A DNA stretch of 64,000 nucleotides from Castanea sativa. Taxonomy: Eukaryota; Streptophyta; Magnoliopsida; Fagales; Fagaceae. Of this stretch, positions 11,130-23,559 are shown piece after piece. Both the position numbers and the translations under genes were made by a program. The stretch spans positions 7,408,001-7,472,000 of the forward strand of contig NC_134017.1 in assembly GCF_040712315.1 (NCBI RefSeq), given 5' to 3'. The notes beneath the pieces were generated by a model. The model was given only the letters and a program-made list of their open reading frames with translations, had not been told where the DNA came from and did not search any database. Numbering within the stretch: the first letter of the stretch is position 1; each line of letters starts with the position of its first letter.

Positions 11130-14100
11130 TCTTAATCTCTCTCAAAGATTCAAATAAATATGTAGCCAAATATTTTCAAAACTCCAGTGTGAATGTTCAG
11201 TTATTTATTTATAGTTTTGGTTGTATTTTGATTAGAGCAATGGTTATTAGTTCATCTCATACGCACAATCGTGCAGTAATATTTTCCATTTTTATTATAT
11301 AGTGTTTTTTTACAATTTAAATTTAAAACCAACCTTTCATGATTTGCATTTATTCATATGCTACACATAACCTGTCCCCTCTCTCATCCATCGTTCTTCC
11401 CACTGTCAATCTCTCATACGTAGACCCAACAAAGTAATACCCTGCAAGGGCATGACCATGTCTGCCATCTCCAACTTGACCTCAGTATCAGACCATTCTC
11501 TATCGGTAATTTTTAATTAATCTATGACTAATTTCTTTTCCTATTGTCTATAATTAGGTTTGTTGTTAATTTTGGGATTTTGATTCCTAACCCTTTTTCC
11601 TCTCTATTCTTTTTTTTGGTTGAAGTCAAGGAAGCACCCTAGAAGTTCAAATACTACCACCTGAGTTGTTATTAGGGTATGGGTTTTGTAAAGCGTGGAG
11701 AGACAGAATAGAGGGATGTCTCCACCAGCCTACAGCCACCGTTAGACAGTGGAACCGCTATGGGTAAGACCCTACAATTCAATCAAACCCAAATATATCT
11801 CCGTACTATATTATTCTATATTGTAAAATTGACTTTTTTTGTTTGTTCTTCCGGTTTTACTGATTCTTTTTTGCGATAAGAGTTCATAACCAAGTAAGTA
11901 TGCTATTCATAAATTAACATTGTTTCTTTCCTCTCTTTTAAATATATATATATATAGTTATTAAAGTTTAGGCAATTTCTCTTTCCTATGTGCTTGAGAT
12001 TTTCTTTCTTAATCTTCTTCTATTTTGTTTAGAATTGGTTATTGTGGAATTGCAAAATCTGGTGTATTCAGTATTCTTTTCCATTGCCAACATTAATGTT
12101 AAAGCAGTTTAAGATATCAAAAGGCAAAGAAAAACCTATGGAGGCATTCCCTAGAATTTTGATATTTTTCTTCTGCGTTTTAATTTCGTATTCTTTGAGG
12201 ATTTTCAGTTTAATTGGATATAAAGTTCTATATTTTTATATTCTTCTTATGGGTTTTAATTTCGTGTATTCTTTGAGAGATGAATGGCCATTGACGTAAA
12301 TTATACTAAATTTGCTTTAAAATTTAGACTACATTTAAAGTAGACATATAAGTTCAGTTGTTTGATGCAAGGTGTTTTACTTTGTCATCTGTCATCTATT
12401 GCTGTGTGAAATTATTATAGTGGGCAAAAGATAATCTCTCTTCCTTGATTTTCCTACGCACATACCTCATTTTAAATGAATTAGAAAAAAAAAAAAAAAA
12501 ATTTGCCCCCTTCTCAATACTTTTTCCCTTAGAACTTGGTTGACAATGATAAACCATGCCTTTTATTCTTTATATTTATGCAAGTTCATTCATTATTTTT
12601 TATGTTTGCAGTATTAGGTGAAGCATATCAGTTTTAAATGATCCACGGCATGTTCTCAAAAAAAAAAAATGATCCATTGATCGAGATGGAAAATTTTTGC
12701 ATATCTAGGTATGATTTTATGCTTGCACTTAGGGAAAAATTTGTGAGTTTCATATTACCATTAAAGTAGAGTGAGGATTCTACAAGTAGAACAATATTTG
12801 AATTTAAAATCCATTTCCTCTACTTTAGGTTTATGGGAAATCGGGATGACTTTTTTTTACGTAAATTTTGGCTTCAGTTCTATAGAGTTTGTTTCATAAT
12901 GAATTGTTAGACCAAAAAATCCGACTCATCTTGCTAGACCTAATAGTTAAACACAACATGTAATTGTCATAAACTTAATTATGATTATATATTATTAAAG
13001 AAATGTGATTGGAAACACTTATAATATAACTAGATGTTAGTTTTATGAATATTTTTAGCTACTTAAATTCTGTCAAATGCAAACTTACATTTAAAACATA
13101 CTTGGTATGCTGTTGAAAAAATTAAGGTTGAAGTTTGATTTCGGGTTTGAGACATGGTCCTATCTAGGCAGATAATCTTTGACTCTAATTTTTCCCCCCA
13201 ATAATAAAGCAACATTTTTGCATGTGTAAATTTTAGGTTATTTATAATGGGTAAGATTCAAAATTGTAGTGGTCATTGATCTAAGCATCCGTTTGATATG
13301 AGTGGGAGGTTTATAATTTTAGAACTTTTACCCTAGTCTTTTCATAATTTTTCCCGGAGTCGAAGTGGTATGTGGTTAGTTTTGAGGATAAATTATGATG
13401 GATAAGGATAAAGATTTAGATTTGTGTTTGTAGCTACTACTTCTATTGCATATCACAATGAATTTTAGTTACATAAATGTATTGATTGACCTAAGAAAGC
13501 TTCTTTTCCCAAGTTTCTCAATTGGTTGGGTTATGACAATCATGATTTGAATACAAACAATAATAAAAACATCCCCGTTTTAGGAACCATCGTTTTGGAT
13601 GGGTGGTAAAGGGAGGGAAGTGGATAGTGCATATGAATTGCAAGTCTCCATTAACAGGAGAAAATAGATATTGATTCCTTTTATATCCTTTTAAATGAAT
13701 TATTTTTTGGTTATGAATTCTATTATTTTGCAGATAATATTTTCAAGTGGAGATTAGCAGTTGTGCACAAAAGATCTCGTTTTGCCATTGTGTGTAAAGA
13801 CAAACCACACCATTGTTTATGACAACTGTTAAGTGAAATAGCACAATATCTTTTCAAAGGGTCAACAAAGAATGCAATGGCATTATCATGAGAATATTGT
13901 TTTCTTAGGAATTTCTAGATATTGATGTGAAAACATTTTAGTAGTTCTCTATTTAATGCTGCTTTTGCATAGCAATTTTTTAAAGTTTGCGAGAGAAAGG
14001 GTATTTATAACTTATGGATGAATTTAGTAATAAAATTATCTCTAAAAATAGCTAATCATTAAATTATTATCCCTAATGTTTGTTATGAGTTTTTTCCTTT

Positions 14101-14420
14101 ATATTTTTTAGAAAAATTGTATTCTCTTGATATTTTTCCTCCTTTAACTCTTAAATTTTAATTACTTTGTGCTCATGTAGAATATGAGTATCATTTAATA
14201 TTCTAGATTATAGAGTATAAGGAATATATTTATTCAATAAAAAAAATGATATATTTGTCTATCAGGATTTGTACAGAGGAAGCATTCATTTATTATATAT
14301 TTTTTGTTCATCTACATATTTTGCAATAATTGTATACAAATGTTTAATTTTCCTTTAATGTTTGATTACATTTCAAATATAATAATACTTTGTAGCATGC
14401 TTAAAGTAAATATATATAAT
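11130..14420. other. Intergenic region, no gene seen
   Basis: About 3.3 kb of AT-rich sequence with poly-A tracts near 12485 and 12658. The only larger frame (12042-12299) is hydrophobic, has no recognisable domain, and is probably chance. Confidence 0.45.
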
Positions 14421-14423
14421 TTG

Positions 14424-15589
14424 TTGGGACCTATCTTGCAGGAGATCAGGGAAACATATTCAAGTTGAAAAGGAGGAACCCAAATGGAATTCACGTTAAA
14501 GAACAAAGGTGTATAAGAGATTTCCAGTTCTTTTAATTTCTCTAATTTGGAGAAATGTGCTTCATCAAGACTGCCTGTGAAGAAATTATGTGAAATAGAT
14601 ATCGCAAATAGATTTGAGAGAAGTCCAAGACTCTTTGGAACGGTGCCATTTAATTTATTTACACCAAGGAGTAAGGCTTGCATTTGAGAGTAATTCCCAA
14701 GGGATGAAGGATTAATAGGACCACTTGAAGAATTATCGCTAAGATCGAGACCCGTTAGATGCTTAAGCTGCCCTAGCAAATCTAGAATTTTTCCGCTCAA
14801 AGAATTATCCCTAAGATCGAGATATTCTAAGAGACTTGTACAACGATTAGAGAACCAACTAGGTATCTCTTGATTGAAAAGATTTTCAGAAAGATCAAGG
14901 ACCCGAAGAGACGTGGAATTGACAATTCCAACCGATGGAGTTAAACTATCAAGTTGACAATTGTTTAAGATTAGCTCCAAAAGAGATGAGAGTGAACTTA
15001 CAATTTGAAGCCAATCAACCTCTCAATGAAGGTCGGTGTGGCTTAGATCAAGGTGTTACATGGAAGAGAGATGAAACATCCAATGAAGGTTATCAACATA
15101 AAGGCCATTATTTTCTTTAAGATTTAGATAGAGAAGGCTCGAAAGGTTCCCAAGCTGATGAGGAATGTGTCCACAAAATTGGGCATCATTGAGGTCAAGA
15201 TGTGTCAAACTGACCATTGATCCAAGGAAACTTGAAATAGAAGTACAATTAAAGAAATTCTCGCTCAAGTCCAAGTAATTCAAAAATTCTAACTCAACCA
15301 ATGAAGGATTAATCTTACGCCTACATATTTTACTGATAGCTCTGTGACTTTGAGCAGTTTTGTTGTCACAGTGAACTCCTTCCCACCTGCAGCAATCTTC
15401 TTGGTCAGACCAGGATGAGACTAAGCTCAGTTTATAAGGATCAGTTAAACCTCGTTGGAAGCCTAGAAGTGTGTTTTTCTCTTTTTCACAACAAGAAACG
15501 TTTGACTCTGCTTTGAAGAAACATAAACTGAAGGTTATGATAAAGAACAATGGTAAGAAAAGCAAATGAATTGCAAAAGAGGCAACCAT
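14424..15589 (-). pseudogene. LRR receptor-like protein pseudogene (N-terminal half)
   Basis: This is a broken paralogue of the intact RLP at 28347-30965. From the ATG at 15589 it encodes a hydrophobic signal peptide, then NVSCCEKEKNTLLGF and the LRRNT core DCCRWEGVHC, then LRRs. Two in-frame stops follow near 15050 (TAA where the paralogue has CAA) and near 15020 (TGA where it has an Arg codon). LRRs then resume in frame (about 14980 to 14427) and homology stops abruptly after the peptide KIGP. The second half, the island, transmembrane segment and tail are absent. The segment around the first LRR is also replaced by unrelated residues. It cannot make a functional receptor. Confidence 0.9.
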
Positions 15590-15713
15590 GATAGAGCAAG
15601 AACAGTGGAAGAGAAGAGAATGGTTTTTTTTTTTTTCCCTGAATTTAGATAAGAGAAAGGGTTGAAAGAGAACTTTGAAGGAAAAGAAGCTGGTGGTGGT
15701 GATTCAATTGGAG

Positions 15714-15792
15714 ATTTATAGAGCTTGTGATAAGTGATTCTTAAAAAGTCACTTTTTTTTGTTTTTTTATGAAGACTTTGACTTGTTGACTT
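15714..15792 (-). promoter_or_regulatory. RLP pseudogene core promoter: TATA box and paired W-boxes
   Basis: On the minus strand CTATAAAT (15714-15721) lies about 125 bp upstream of the ATG and aligns with the TATA of the intact paralogue. Upstream, the plus-strand text TTTGACTTGTTGACTT (15777-15792) carries two TTGAC W-box cores 8 bp apart, the binding site of WRKY factors. Function is inferred from motif only. Confidence 0.45.
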
Positions 15793-16269
15793 AAAGCCAA
15801 ACGACAAAGACCAATGCCTATCTCTCGCGTAACCACGGAGTGATAGTTATATCCAAACTTCGAATTGTTGAATACTTTTGTTCGTTCGGAGACTTGTTTG
15901 CCAATTATACCTATGTTTGCCTGTAAATTGTTTGATAATTGTACCAAGATAGGCTTTTTTCCCTTGATCTGATATGGCTTTGTTCTAACTTCTAACCATC
16001 CGCACTTTGGTCTCTTCTTTCGTTTTCACATACTATTTTGCACAAAAGTAATGCCCATGATCAAGTTAAATCTCGTGCATGTGTTCTTATATTCCTCTGT
16101 TATGCATATGCATATATGTTTAGGGGCGTTAATGACATGATTGCATTGCAGGCTCATTACTGTTTCAAGATAGATTCTTCTGCTCAGTTTACTAGTAGTA
16201 AATATAAATAGTAAGATGTATTTAAATTTAGCAGTTGGATATTAATTGGAGAGAGTTCTGTGGTAATTT

Positions 16270-18060
16270 TTATTTTAGATCTACTCATGAGCCAAATTTG
16301 GGCACTTCAAACTGTGGCAATGCCCACAAGGATCAATGCTAACCACACAAGTGATGAGATTTGGTGTTCGGTTCATTTGATGTCTGTCTTTCACATAACA
16401 AAATAGCGATTTTCCATCAATATCATAATCATCAAGAATTTGAATTAATAAATTTTTTTTTTTTTTGGTTGGGTGACTTGTTGACCATTAAGCCATTATG
16501 CAATATTTTTCCACCATGTGACATGATTTTGATGCATGGTCAGAAATTCATGTTGAGCAAATTTTTTTGAGACTTAAGGCTCATTATTAAGTAGAATATC
16601 ATGTGTATGTGCTCTGAATGACAATTAAATTAGTGATAATATAGGCTTTAAGCCAAAACCCCATCGGTCAATGCTCACCATACACAACTGATGAGATGTA
16701 GTGTTGGTCTTTCACGTAACCTCGTAGAGATTTTTCATCAATATTAGAATCATTAATTATTTGACTTATTGATATCTTTTGTTTTTTGGTTGAGTGACTT
16801 ATTGACCATTAATCCATTAAGCAATATAATCCACTGTGATGTCGCAGAAGCTTGAAGAAAGCACACACGATGCTCTCTTGATGAAACAGAAACTAAACTA
16901 TTAGCTTCTGGTAGTAAACCTCAAATCCACGAGGGTTTTCCCTGAATCCACAAGGAGATAAACTGGAATCTACCAGAGAAAGAATTTAACAAAAGTCTGT
17001 GTTTATTGAAAAATAGTGTCAAAAGTTAATTGTCTTTGGAGGCTACAATGAGTTTAAATAGTAAAAAGAAAACCTAGGGTGGCTAGAAACCCTAAGGCGG
17101 CTACAAAAGCATGTAAAACCTTACTTTGACTAAAAAAACGTTAAATCACCTAAAATAAGGAAATAAATCACTTAAACCTAAAATAACAAAAATTACATAA
17201 AAATACTAAAGTTAAATAATTACAAAAATGAAATATTAAACTGTGTCCTACGTCACACTGTGTGGCATAATTTTGATCTAAGGCTGTAAATTCATGTTGA
17301 GGACATTATCAAGAACTAAAGGATCATGATTGAGTAGAATACCATGAACATGCTCTTAATGACATGATTAAATTAGTGATAATATATGCTTTAAGCCAAA
17401 CCCCTAGAGATCAATGCTCACCACACACAAGTGATAAGATTTAGTGTTAGGTTCATTCAACAATCATCTTTCATGTAATCGTGTAGATGACTTGTTGACA
17501 ATTAATCCATCATGCAATATTTTCCACCATGTGACATAATTTCATGTAAGGCCGAAAATTCATGAACTTTAAGCCTTATGATTAAGTAGAATATCATGTG
17601 AATGTGCTCTTAATGACATGATTAAATTAGTGATAATATTGGCTTTAAGCCCAACTCCCAAAGATCAATGCTCACCACACACAAGTGATGAGATGTAGTG
17701 TTAGGTTAATTTGACGACCGTCTCTCACATAACTGTGTAGAGATTTTTTATCAATATCAAAATTATCAAGAATTTGACTTATTGACATCTTTTGTTTTTT
17801 GGTTGGGTGACTTGTTGACCATTAATTTTTATCTAAGACCATAAATTCATGTTGAGTACATTTGTTTGGATTCTAATGTTCATGATGGAGTAAAATATCA
17901 TGTGTGTGTGCTCTTAAGAACATGATTAAATTAGTAATAATAAGGCTTAAGCAAAACCTCCAAAGATCAATGCTCACCACACACAAGTGATGAGATGTTG
18001 CGTTAAGTTCATTTGTGAACCATCTTTCAAGTAACCGTGTAGAGATTGTTCATCAAAGGC
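16270..18060. repeat. ~300-330-bp tandem repeat array, block A
   Basis: About five diverged units, marked by ATCAATGCTCACCACACACA (near 16333, 16667, 17408, 17664, 17967) and by ACTTGTTGACCATTAAT, ATGCAATATTTTCCACCATG and TTAAATTAGTGATAATA. Most units contain TTGAC W-box cores. The same array recurs upstream of the intact RLP (31140-32710) and again at 39690-40690. It has no coding content. Confidence 0.85.
16839..17255. mobile_element. 417-bp insertion inside the tandem array
   Basis: Unrelated sequence interrupts a repeat unit and is flanked by a direct CACTGTG (16832-16838 and 17256-17262). The neighbouring units show what the uninterrupted site looks like. The ends GTGATGTCGCAG and TCCTACGTCAC share only GTGAYGT as a possible inverted repeat. 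It carries no coding region and the superfamily is unclear. Confidence 0.6.
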
Positions 18061-19190
18061 GACTATACTTGTTAATTAGGGTGGTCACATGACCACTTTG
18101 ACTTGAAATTATTTTTATATATACCTTAAAAAAAATTAAATTCTAAATTAATATGTGTTGTTGTTGACTACCCTAGAAAAAAATTCTAAACCACTCTAAA
18201 AAAGACTTGAACACCCTAAATAAAAATTTGAGCCCATTAAAAAAAAATTTGATCACTCCAAAAGTTTGGTCCGTTGAAGATTGAAACAAAAAATTGTGAG
18301 AAATGTTATGTTTAGCAATTTCACAAACAAATCCTAAGTGACAGATTGTTACTGGTGGCTATTAATAGTGAACAAAAAAGATAATTTTATTGGTAGGTTC
18401 CAGTTAGAATCAATAACAACTTACGATTTAGGATTTGTTATAAAAGTATTATGAAAATTTTGTGGACATAGCATTTCTCAAAAATTGCCCAAAAAAATGC
18501 AAATCATCCCAAAAGCTCAAGTCAAATGTATAATTGTGATTTTTCAAATTTTCTTTTCAAAAGGCATATTTTAAAATCATTATTTTTTTCTAAAAACACA
18601 CATTTTTAAAATAGAAGTCTATTTAGTGTTTACTATAGTCTTAGCTAAATTAGTTGAATTTATTTGATGCATTTTTTACACACGCATATGCACCAAAGTA
18701 ATACTGGAATACTTTGTAAAACATGATTAATGTAACAGTTGAATAACTAAGTTGAATATATTGAATGAACTTATAGTTTACTCTTTATTCTTTTGCTAGC
18801 ACTACAAACAAATTTCTTATAATAAAATCACTTGTAATGCAAAATTCATTTTTTAAGAAAATTCGTATTGACTTAAATAATCTTCTTTCTGATCTTAAGC
18901 TGTGGGAAAACGTTTCATTTTTTCATCTTAATTATTGAGATGAAATAAGAAATAAGAAGAGCATATTTACTAAGAGGTTCTTGTCAACGTCTTGGCCATA
19001 ATTTTCCTTCAAAAAGAAATTAGTGGAGCATTGTGTCTGTTAAATCTTAATTCATTTAAAGAATACAAAAATTAGTTAAGTGTGAGCCACATTATTGATT
19101 TTAAAAATTAAAATAAATAAAATAAAATAAAAAAGAAAGAAAGATGATTTGAGGAAGTTTAGGAAATAGCGTGTAAACCATGCACATAGG
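18061..19190. other. Non-coding segment duplicated at 32700-33700
   Basis: No gene. It aligns along its length with 32710-33700 of block B, for example ACTTATAGTTTACTCTTTA at about 18770 and 33403. This shows the segmental duplication extends beyond the RLP promoter array. Confidence 0.7.
18297..18484. mobile_element. MITE with ~45-bp terminal inverted repeats
   Basis: The left end GAGAAATGTTATGTTTAGCA is matched in inverted orientation by GGACATAGCATTTCTC at the right. The inside is AT-rich and non-coding. The same element sits at the equivalent place in block B (about 32930-33103). Relatives are at 20016-20205 and 45268-45458. Confidence 0.65.
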
Positions 19191-21060
19191 GAAGAAGGGA
19201 ATAAAGGAAACAATCAAGGTAGTGAAACATGCATAAATGTAGTTAGAAGATGAGCTAGATTTGTAATTAAACCAACTTATTTCAAACGTGACACAATGTT
19301 ATTTATATATCCATAGAATTGGAACTTATGGCATCCTTTCTATAAGAGTACTATTCTTTAGCAATTATTCAAGACATCAATAATTTTCTTTTATCCTTTT
19401 TTATATAAGCAAGATTCTTTATAATAATTATTCTTTAGTAACTAACCTTTTTTATTTTTATTTTTATCCTTGAGACTCGATATTAAAAGAAATTTACATT
19501 CAAGAAAATGATTTTTTTGAAAAGTTGAAAGAGTAACTTTAAAGATACTACAAATTTTACTATATAATTTTTACAAACTAATGTATCACTAATTATAAAA
19601 AATAAATCAGTCATTCATTATTTATGTTTTTTAAATCCACTAATCATTTTTTTTTTTGTCAATTTGTAAATATTTTATAATACAATTTATATTAGTTTCA
19701 GCATTTTCTGAGTTGAAAACTTGAAGATCTAAAACAGGAATATGAAAGAATATATTGAAATTATTGATTTTTTTATTGAAAAAAAAAAAACTAGATTATA
19801 AATTTCACCATTTAACTTTATTTATAGTTCAATTCAATCTTGTAACTTTTGATTTATTTATTTCATGTTTATAACTTTCCTTCCATCAAATTCCATGGCA
19901 TTGCATTGTGCCATTAAGTATTCTAAAATGACGTTGAATTAGAAATTCAAAATACCTAAATCATGTTGTTTTGGGATACTTAATGACAACCACTTTAAAG
20001 GAAGTAAACAAAAGAGAAGTATTATATTCACAATATTTTTCATTATAATTTCACAACAAATTATAGATGGTACATTGTTATTTGTTCTAATTTGAGTTCA
20101 AAATTGAAATTACTTTTTTGTCTGCCCATAACAACCATTAACAACCTACCATTTAAGATTTGTTATGAAAATGTTGTGAACATACCATTTCTCTAAAAGA
20201 AATGACTACATTAAAATAAATAAATCGAAAGGCGTAGGACTTAATTAATCTAAGGCTAAAAAACTGAATTAATTTTTGGGTAAAATATAGAAAGTCCAGT
20301 TTCTAATTTAAACTAAAACTTGAAGAAAAAAATAAAAATAGAAAAAAACCTTTCTAAACATATTGTTTAAGACTTGTGAGCGGTTATCCACAAAAAAAAA
20401 AAAAAAAAGACTTGTGTCCTTAGGAATTGTTTAAAAAAAATTTTAATTTTTCTTAGTGTTTTTTTTAATTAATAATAAAAATTTTAGATTTTTTAAATAA
20501 ATTAATTTTTAGCTTATTTTGTAATATATTTAACATAAAAGTTTTAAAAAAAACTATGTAGTGGTTACACTTCCCTTCCTTAAGGTTTGAGAGAACGACA
20601 CCCAACCCCAAACTTGAATGAAAAAAACATCCATCCCTTAAGATTTGAAAAAAATTAACAACTCCCTCCTCCCCCTCCCCACCCCTTTTATTTATATTAG
20701 TAATGAATATTCTAACTTTCTAGTATAAAAATCTCATTACAAAAGTTTAACCATGGTTAATAAAAAAATTGATAAATTTAGAATATAAATTGCAAAATTT
20801 ATCAAGTAACAAAACAATTAGTACAACAAATATCTCCATAAGCTGTTGAAAAAAGAAAAATATAATAAACAAAATTCATACTTAATATTTTAAAATACAC
20901 TTCAAATTTCATATTTAAAAATTTAATACAAATTAATTACTTTACCCAAAATAAATAAATACATAAATAAAAAACCATCACCACCGCGAAATAAATAAAT
21001 AAAACACTCTCATATAGCTCGTTACCAAAAACTCAAAAAGTGGCTTCTATAATTTGCAAC
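19190..21060 (+). other. Upstream region of the zeta-COP exon 1 remnant, duplicated at 44455-46850
   Basis: It aligns almost continuously with 44455-46850, the region upstream of the zeta-COP gene, e.g. GAGCTAGATTTGTAATTAAA at about 19252 and 44521. No gene lies inside. Includes a MITE at 20016-20205 and a poly-A tract near 20393. Confidence 0.7.
20016..20205. mobile_element. MITE, same family as 18297-18484
   Basis: The ends ACAATATTTTTCATTATAAT and GTTATGAAAATGTTGTGAAC are inverted copies. Its block B counterpart is at 45268-45458, so the insertion predates the duplication. Confidence 0.55.
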
Positions 21061-21061
21061 A

Positions 21062-21106
<45 letters not shown>

Positions 21107-21135
21107 AAATATTTCATCAATGGCTTGCGTAAGTC
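21061..21135 (+). pseudogene. Zeta-COP 5' UTR and first-exon remnant
   Basis: A CT-rich leader is followed by ATTTCATCAATGGCTTGC and the donor GTAAGTCTCTCT. It is nearly the same as the first exon of the zeta-COP gene at 46882, which has ATGGCTCGC then GTAAGTCTCTCT. Here the rest of the gene is missing: within about 20 bp of the donor the sequence switches to material homologous to 55225 onward, beyond the end of the block B zeta-COP. A large internal deletion therefore removed the gene body in block A. Confidence 0.8.
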
Positions 21136-21149
21136 TCTCTATATTTCAA

Positions 21150-22670
21150 CCTAATAGGTTATTAAACACTCAAATATGCAAGACTAACCATGTCACATTT
21201 TGAATGTTCATTTGACTTTTAAGTTTTAAGGGACTAGAAAATAAAAAGGTGGAGTTAATATACCTTTCATGCTAATAATTTTTTTTTTTTTTTTTTATAT
21301 AGGAAATTATCTATCCCTCAAATATGCAAAAGTGACCATGTCATAAACTTTTGAGTTTACTCGGTTGACAACATTATTATTCATATATTTGCGACTATAG
21401 TGTTTTTTTTTTTTTAATTAAATACCAAAACAACTTACATTACAAGCAAAACAATTACGATAAACAAGTACATAAGAAACACTTAGTCAATCTACTTAAC
21501 TTAGTCAAAATAAGGAAAAAGATAAACAATATTTTTTTTTTCTTTAAGTGACTAGCACTATATAGATAAATAGTTCTTACACATCCTATACAGGAGTCAT
21601 AGTCTGTTTCGTTTTGTTCATGAGTATTTTATGATAAAATCATAATGAAATGAGATCAAGAAGGTTTCTTTTGTAAAAAGAGCATTAACCAGTGTCACCT
21701 CCTGAAGAATAAACAATGAATTTCAATATTCAATAATAACGTGATGTGAGTATTAGGTTAGCAACATGAATATCTAGGCATCAATCATAACTTCAATTTA
21801 AATAACGCCATGTCAAAATTATAGGAATTCGTGTTAAGCCCACCTCTTTGATATTCTATTAGTAAATCTTCCTATGGAATTAAAGCTTACAACATGAGGT
21901 GAGAAATCATGCTACGCATTGTATTTGAAAAAGAAAAAAAAGGCACTCTACACCACCTTCTTTTTTTCTTTTTCTTTTTTTGTGTGGATAATCTTCAATT
22001 TCATTAATCAAACTGGAGCAGGATACAAATGGGATCAGTCAACCTCACAAGCAGATCTAAGAACATCAGGGAGACTGAGTTTATTGTAACTTATAAAGGA
22101 CTTAGATGATAAAAGGCAGAGCCTGGCAGCATTATGGGCTACTGCATTACAGTCTCTTCTAACCCAACAGAAAAAACAACTAAGAAAAAGATCTTGAAGG
22201 CTTAAAGTGTTGCTGATGATACTACTAATGGTCTACACCACCTATTTGATGCATTATGTATATGAGAAACAATTTCTATTGTCATAGTACAACTTTCGTT
22301 CAATTGAGGGTATTCCAATGAGTTCCCTCTTTGTCCACTTCAAATATCTCTAGACAAAGTCCAATAGTAGCATAGTGGTAATGGTATCCTTTATGGTGCA
22401 TGATTCATCTATAGTTGAAACTCATCTTCCCCTCCTCCACTATCTACCTATCAAAGTATAAATTCATAAATGAACTTTATTTCAAACGCAATGGGCTAAC
22501 AACAAATATAGACAAAAGTTAAAGATAATCTATATTTGTGAAATAAAATCCAAATGACTATAACATTAGCTACAAATTAAATCATATATTCAAAGCTACA
22601 TTAACATGAACCAACCAATATTAAGGACATAATACTTGAAATAATACCTTTAGGTAGATAATGATGCCTT
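21150..22670. other. Duplicated non-coding segment (paralogue of 55225-56100)
   Basis: No gene. It aligns with 55225-56100 except for the LINE insertion at 21958-22231. It contains poly-T tracts near 21278 and 21402. Confidence 0.7.
21958..22231 (-). mobile_element. 5'-truncated LINE 3' end with 11-bp target duplication
   Basis: On the minus strand it encodes VRRDCNAVAHNAARLCLL, then KLSLPDVLRSACEVD, the C-terminal RNase H portion and tail of a plant LINE. It ends in an A-rich tail, seen as T-rich on the plus strand. TCTACACCACC at 21947-21957 and 22232-22242 is a perfect target duplication. The block B paralogue near 55872 has a single CTACACCACC and no insert, giving the empty site. Confidence 0.88.
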
Positions 22671-22891
22671 TCACATACTCAGGCAGACTCTTGCCTTTTT
22701 AGATAACCAATTCATCTTTATCACTGTAGTCACATACATCCGATCTTTTATGTCATCAGCAAATTTGAAAAAAGCATGCCTCCAAGTCCTATTGAAGAAG
22801 AGAGCTCCACAAATTGCCCAAAAGCCAGTTGTGAATCCAACTCCCATACCTATATAGAAGCTGGAATTTTTAGAGTCATCTTTAGCACTAC
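22671..22891 (-). pseudogene. Detached RLP C-terminal fragment (TM and tail), block A
   Basis: The frame encodes GSAKDDSKNSSFYIGMGVGF, the transmembrane segment through AICGALFF, and the basic tail to ARVCLSM and a stop. It is collinear with the last ~75 residues of the intact RLP. Homology begins at 22891, directly after ATGCTAG, so the fragment is preceded by a potential AG acceptor. The upstream sequence is not RLP but resembles SETD9-like intron DNA (compare 25700-25810). It has no LRR domain. It may be the last exon of a chimeric gene with the exon at 23312-23558. Confidence 0.75.
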
Positions 22892-23311
22892 CTAGCATAA
22901 AATCAATTTAAGTATCCCCAAGAAATAGTTTTCCTTGATATGCCTTCCATAAAATCAATTTAAGCATCCCCAAGAAATAGTTCCCACACTTTGCTGCCCA
23001 ATTGTAGATTACTGTTGCCAACACTTCAATTCAAAAGTGATTGGATGTTAACATTAACTCTACTTGAATAACTTTAAACTTTTTAAATAACTAAATTTGT
23101 TCAAGAAAACTAGTCAAGAAGTTAAGGTAATCAACAAAAAATATAAAAAAAGATCTTTCCCTTGAATCAAGATAGTCCCACTACTTCAAACATAGAAAGG
23201 ATGGGTCACAAGAAAATTCTAAGATCCTGAACATCTCATGCTGCACTCACACAACTTCAAGCTCATAATGCAGCATTGGAAAAACTTTCCGAATTGCAAA
23301 TAGAACCTTAC

Positions 23312-23558
23312 CAGGACGGTCAGTAGGTTCCCCATTCCAACGAGGAGCAGCTGCTGGTTGTGGAGGCAATTCATGTGCATCACCTATCCTTTTATTATCA
23401 GGAATAAGAATTTCATCCATAGACATGGCGAAAATTTTAACCTGAGCATGGACATTTTCTTGGACTTGGCTCTGTTGATCAACAAGAGAGGCTTTACTAG
23501 CCATTCTATGATCTCCTCTACATGTGCCTCTTCAGCATTCCTTCCCAAATGGTTGTAG
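23312..23558 (-). pseudogene. SETD9-like exon 3 copy, block A (frameshifted)
   Basis: It corresponds to exon 3 at 60326-60600, reading [18 protein letters not shown], then after a 1-nt deletion near 23506 [19 protein letters not shown] and [21 protein letters not shown] 27-nt in-frame deletion has also occurred, so the exon is 247 nt instead of 275. The acceptor CATCCAG and donor GTAAGG remain. The original protein is probably a plant SETD9-like factor. No SET domain is encoded here. Confidence 0.65.
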
Positions 23559-23559
23559 C

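Noticed and set aside
16270..18060. Possible CRISPR-like array from regularly spaced repeats
   Set aside because: Units are ~320 bp, diverged and eukaryotic. There are no short identical repeats with unique spacers.
20365..20415. Apparent poly(A) insertion flanked by AAGACTTGTG
   Set aside because: The block B paralogue (45612-45650) shows a TA run at the same place and a similar flanking duplication, so this is a replicated simple-repeat site, not a recent retroposition.
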